From Staphylococcus microti (GTDB lineage Bacteria > Bacillota > Bacilli > Staphylococcales > Staphylococcaceae), in NCBI RefSeq assembly GCF_000934465.1, contig NZ_JXWY01000005.1:1-64000 (forward strand): DNA of 64,000 nt. Direction: 5' to 3'. The notes under the pieces were generated by a model. The model made no database searches and was not told the origin of the DNA. It saw nothing but the letters and a program-made list of their open reading frames with translations. The stretch's first letter is position 1; each line of letters starts with the position of its first letter. A program made the position numbers and the translations under genes. Of this stretch, positions 61,049 to 64,000 are shown one piece after another.

Positions 61049-62821
61049 TTATATCTTATACGCTTGTATCGCTTCTAAAAAGACTGGGCAGTAATGTTTA
61101 AGTTTATAACTGCCGACGCCTTCTATATGAATCATTTCTTGCTTAGTCATTGGTTTACGCTTCGCAAATTCTTCTAATGTATAATCTGAGAATACATTGA
61201 CAGGTGGGACATTCAATTGTTCACTTAATCGTTGACGTACAGCTACTAAACTTTCTAACAGTTTACGGTCTACACCTTCAACTGTGTTAATTTTAACGGT
61301 CTCTTTAGACTTGCGACGGAATGGTGTTGTGTATACGTGTTCCGCTTCTTTTAATATTTTTTTCACGGTATCATCGCACAATAAAATATCGTCTTGCGCA
61401 TTCAAATACCCTTTAAAGCGCAATTCATCAATTAAATGATGCAGTTCACCCGTCGTATAATTTTTCATAATGCCATATGTAGAGACTTCCGCAAAACCTT
61501 GGTGTTGAATATAATCCGACTGTTCCCCGCGTAATACTTGAATGACTGTCTGGTATGTTTCACGTTGTCCCAGACGTGCCACACAGCTAATAATTTTCTT
61601 CGCCTCTTGTGTCATATCATACGTTTTATTTTTAGCGATACAATTACTACATTGTCCACATTCTTCAAGACGTTCATTCGGTTCAAAATAATGAACGAGT
61701 GTTGCTTCTAAACATTTTTTCGTCTTCGTATAATGAATCATCTTCGTCAGTTTTTCGCCCATCTTATCTTGATAGTCTTCATCTGCTTTCGATGACGTAA
61801 TAAAATATTCGTGCAAGCCAATATCACGCTCACTGAATAACAAAATACAGTCACTTTCTAAGCCGTCACGACCCGCACGACCCGCTTCTTGATAATAAGA
61901 CTCCAAATCACCCGGCATATTGTAATGAATCACAAAACGTACGTTGGACTTATCTATCCCCATACCGAACGCATTCGTTGCAACAACAACGCGTGTACGA
62001 TCATATAGAAAGTCATTTTGTGCTGCTTCTCTTTCTTTTGCCGAACGTCCTGCGTGATAATACGTTGCCGACACACCAGCATCTTCCAACGCATGGTATA
62101 GCGCCTCTACTTGTTTCCGTGTGGCACAATACACAACACCCGAGGCTTGTGCATGTTTTTTAATATAATCAATCACAAATTTTTCGCGCTGATATGTCGG
62201 GTTGACATCAAATATCAAGTTGCGTCGTTTAATACTTGTTTTAACAACGTAATTCGTATGAATGTGTAATCGTTGCATAATGTCCTGTTGTACTTCCGTC
62301 GTTGCCGTTGCTGTAAGTGCTACAATCGCAAACTGCTGTGGCAATGTGAGCACTGTATTAATGACGGCTTGATAACTCGGACGAAAGTCATGCCCCCATT
62401 TAGAAATACAATGTGCCTCGTCAAATGCGACAAGTGCCAGACGTATGCGACGTAACAATGCAACAAAACGCTGTTGTTCCAATCGTTCAGGTGCAACGTA
62501 TAAAAACTTAATCGCTCCCGCTCGTAACTGAGCCTCAATCTCTTGTTGTTCTTTGACACTTTGACTGCTGTTCAAATACGCAGCTGAAATCCCCATCGCC
62601 TTGAGCTGATCGACTTGGTCTTTCATCAGTGAAATCAATGGACTAATAACAAGCGTCGTTCCTGATAGTTTAAGTCCTGGCACTTGATAACAAAGAGACT
62701 TACCGCCACCTGTTGGTAAAACACCTAATGTATGATGGTTGTCCAAGACATATTCAATAATCTCTCGCTGTCCTGGTCTGAACTGTTGGTATCCAAAATA
62801 ATGCGATAATATCTCTTCCAT
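61049..62821 (-). CDS. recQ: ATP-dependent DNA helicase RecQ
   Basis: 590 residues. Helicase motifs: LPTGGGKSLCYQVPGL (I), AFDEAHCISKWGHDFRPSY (II), ALTATAT (III), YYQEAGRAGRDG (VI). The RQC zinc site uses the C residues of CLEATL and CGQCSNC. A single HRDC domain closes the protein (about 515-590, VAVRQRLSEQLNVPPVNVFSDYTL). A 3'-5' helicase for recombination repair. It starts 10 bases after the ABC-F stop, so it is in the same transcript. Confidence 0.97.
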   Translation of the reverse strand: MEEILSHYFGYQQFRPGQREIIEYVLDNHHTLGVLPTGGGKSLCYQVPGLKLSGTTLVISPLISLMKDQVDQLKAMGISAAYLNSSQSVKEQQEIEAQLRAGAIKFLYVAPERLEQQRFVALLRRIRLALVAFDEAHCISKWGHDFRPSYQAVINTVLTLPQQFAIVALTATATTEVQQDIMQRLHIHTNYVVKTSIKRRNLIFDVNPTYQREKFVIDYIKKHAQASGVVYCATRKQVEALYHALEDAGVSATYYHAGRSAKEREAAQNDFLYDRTRVVVATNAFGMGIDKSNVRFVIHYNMPGDLESYYQEAGRAGRDGLESDCILLFSERDIGLHEYFITSSKADEDYQDKMGEKLTKMIHYTKTKKCLEATLVHYFEPNERLEECGQCSNCIAKNKTYDMTQEAKKIISCVARLGQRETYQTVIQVLRGEQSDYIQHQGFAEVSTYGIMKNYTTGELHHLIDELRFKGYLNAQDDILLCDDTVKKILKEAEHVYTTPFRRKSKETVKINTVEGVDRKLLESLVAVRQRLSEQLNVPPVNVFSDYTLEEFAKRKPMTKQEMIHIEGVGSYKLKHYCPVFLEAIQAYKI

Positions 62822-62831
62822 GCTATCCCTC

Positions 62832-64000
62832 TTATTGTTCTAAAATTTCTTCTAGTTCACTCCAACGTGTGATGTCCGTTTCATATTGCGCTTCAAGCGC
62901 TGTACGCTCTTCATTTAACGTATGAATTGCCCCGTAATCCGCCTGAGCTGCAATCATTTCTTCATCTATTTCAGCTAAGCGTGTTTCCGCTTCATCAATT
63001 CGCGTCAGTAACATTTCATACTCACGCTTCTCTTTGTATGACAAGCCACGCTTTTTAGGTTTTTTATTTGTAACTACAGTTGGCTTTTCTTGTGCGACTA
63101 CAACAGCTTCTTGTTCTTTTTTATGTGCTAAATAATCTTCAAAACGTCCTAAAATCATATCGACTTGCCCATCATGTATGTACCAATAGCAATCGACCAC
63201 TTTGTCTAAGAAATAACGGTCATGACTTACTGTAATCACCGTGCCACCAAATGTCTGAATATAATCCTCTAAAATCGTCAATGTTTCCGTATCCAAATCA
63301 TTCGTCGGTTCGTCTAACAAGAGTACATTCGGTTGATGCACGAGTAAACGCAATAAATACAACCGTTTTTGTTCGCCACCTGATAACTTATATACTTTTT
63401 TACCATGTGTTTGCGTTGGGAATAAAAATTGTTCTAATAACTGTGTTACCGAAACAGTTGTGCCGTCTTTTTGTTTCGCCACTTCTTGTTCTTCACGTAA
63501 AAAGTCAATCATACGAATATCACGATTCAAACGTTCATCCGTTTGTTTGAAGTATGCGATTTTAACGGTTTGTCCCACCTTCATCACACCACTATAATCC
63601 GTATCTTCTCCGGCCAGTATATTTAATAACGTTGTTTTTCCCGCACCATTCGTTCCGACGATACCAATTTGCGTTCCTTTTTGAATAATCATCGTCAAGT
63701 TTTCAAAAAGTGTCCGACCATTAATCGTTTTACCGACACCTTCCAACTCAAAAACTTGTTTACCGAGCCTCGAATGTGCCAAGTTCAACGTACCTTTTTC
63801 TTGTGTTTGATGTGACTTCACTTGTTGTTCAAGTGTTTTAAAACGATCTTGGCGTGCTTGTTGTTTCGTTGTGCGTGCTTTAACGCCTGCACGCATCCAT
63901 GCCAACTCCTGTTTAAACAATGCACGTTGCTTCGTTTGTTGACGTGCCACAACCTCTTCTTGTTCCGCACGCATCGCAATATACGCTTCGTAGTTGCCTG
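62832..64000 (-). CDS. ABC-F family ATPase, 3' part (Uup-like; 5' end beyond window)
   Basis: The reading frame is open to the right edge (GNYEAYIAMRAEQEE), so the first ABC cassette is missing. Seen are the inter-domain linker (ELAWMRAGVKARTTKQQARQDRF), the second cassette with GTNGAGKTTLLNIL, LSGGEQKRLYLLRLL, LLLDEPTNDLDTETL and VSHDRYFLDKV, then a basic KKPKKRG stretch and a C-terminal coiled coil (EKREYEMLLTRIDEAE...). The layout matches Uup-type ABC-F proteins, cytoplasmic translation or DNA-associated ATPases without membrane domains. It is upstream of recQ in other staphylococci too. Confidence 0.92.
   Translation of the reverse strand, partial: GNYEAYIAMRAEQEEVVARQQTKQRALFKQELAWMRAGVKARTTKQQARQDRFKTLEQQVKSHQTQEKGTLNLAHSRLGKQVFELEGVGKTINGRTLFENLTMIIQKGTQIGIVGTNGAGKTTLLNILAGEDTDYSGVMKVGQTVKIAYFKQTDERLNRDIRMIDFLREEQEVAKQKDGTTVSVTQLLEQFLFPTQTHGKKVYKLSGGEQKRLYLLRLLVHQPNVLLLDEPTNDLDTETLTILEDYIQTFGGTVITVSHDRYFLDKVVDCYWYIHDGQVDMILGRFEDYLAHKKEQEAVVVAQEKPTVVTNKKPKKRGLSYKEKREYEMLLTRIDEAETRLAEIDEEMIAAQADYGAIHTLNEERTALEAQYETDITRWSELEEILEQ

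Overview
This is a chromosomal window from a Staphylococcus, probably not S. aureus. The inference rests on low-GC DNA, a conserved staphylococcal backbone (secA-prfB, uvrB-uvrA, hprK-lgt, trxB, rapZ-yvcK-whiA, fakB1, gdpS, tagO, nrdIEF, an opu-type transporter, recQ), YSIRK/LPXTG serine-aspartate adhesins, and FmhA-like and FakB1-like proteins that I recognise as staphylococcal. I cannot name the species from the sequence. No tRNA, rRNA, CRISPR array, intact insertion sequence, prophage or defence island was seen.

Layout. (1) 1-8.1 kb: two tandem Sdr-family surface adhesin genes on the minus strand with near-identical promoter and signal-peptide regions. One is cut by the left edge and carries six B repeats; the other has no B repeats and a very long SD tract. 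(2) 8.4-16.3 kb: whiA, yvcK, rapZ, trxB, a TPR protein, an acetyltransferase, lgt and hprK, in two or three minus-strand operons. (3) 16.5-25.1 kb: a small SHOCT-like protein, uvrA and uvrB under a LexA box, csbA, an HD phosphohydrolase, a LysM-CHAP secreted hydrolase, and prfB with its programmed frameshift. (4) 25.1-35.1 kb: secA, hpf, comFC/comFA, fakB1, a YigZ-family gene, pepT and a two-gene ThrE-type exporter. (5) 35.3-45.6 kb: an oxidoreductase-like/Nudix fusion protein with a consensus promoter, gdpS, tagO, an FmhA-like peptidyltransferase, a glycerate-kinase-like gene, bacilliredoxin ytxJ, a YkyA lipoprotein, a GrpB-family protein, murB and a CHY zinc-finger protein. (6) 45.6-50 kb: class Ib ribonucleotide reductase nrdI-nrdE-nrdF with two NrdR boxes, a long leader and an upstream LexA-like box. 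(7) 50-57.9 kb: an EamA transporter with queF, an ISL3 transposase remnant, a POT peptide transporter, a deoxyribonucleotidase, hisC, and an OpuC/EgtU-like ABC transporter with a fused permease/binding protein. (8) 58.1-64 kb: a large glycosyltransferase/TagF-like protein, recQ and the 3' part of an ABC-F gene.

How the genes work together. Much of the window serves envelope biogenesis and the cell surface: adhesins, lgt, secA, tagO, murB, the FemABX protein, the TagF-like enzyme and the CHAP hydrolase. A second theme is DNA damage and nucleotide supply: uvrA/B, recQ, nrdIEF, the HD enzyme and the deoxyribonucleotidase. The least explained items are the oxidoreductase-Nudix fusion, the double control region upstream of nrdIEF, and a 23-base sequence repeated immediately after two unrelated terminators. 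I found no convincing new multi-gene system.
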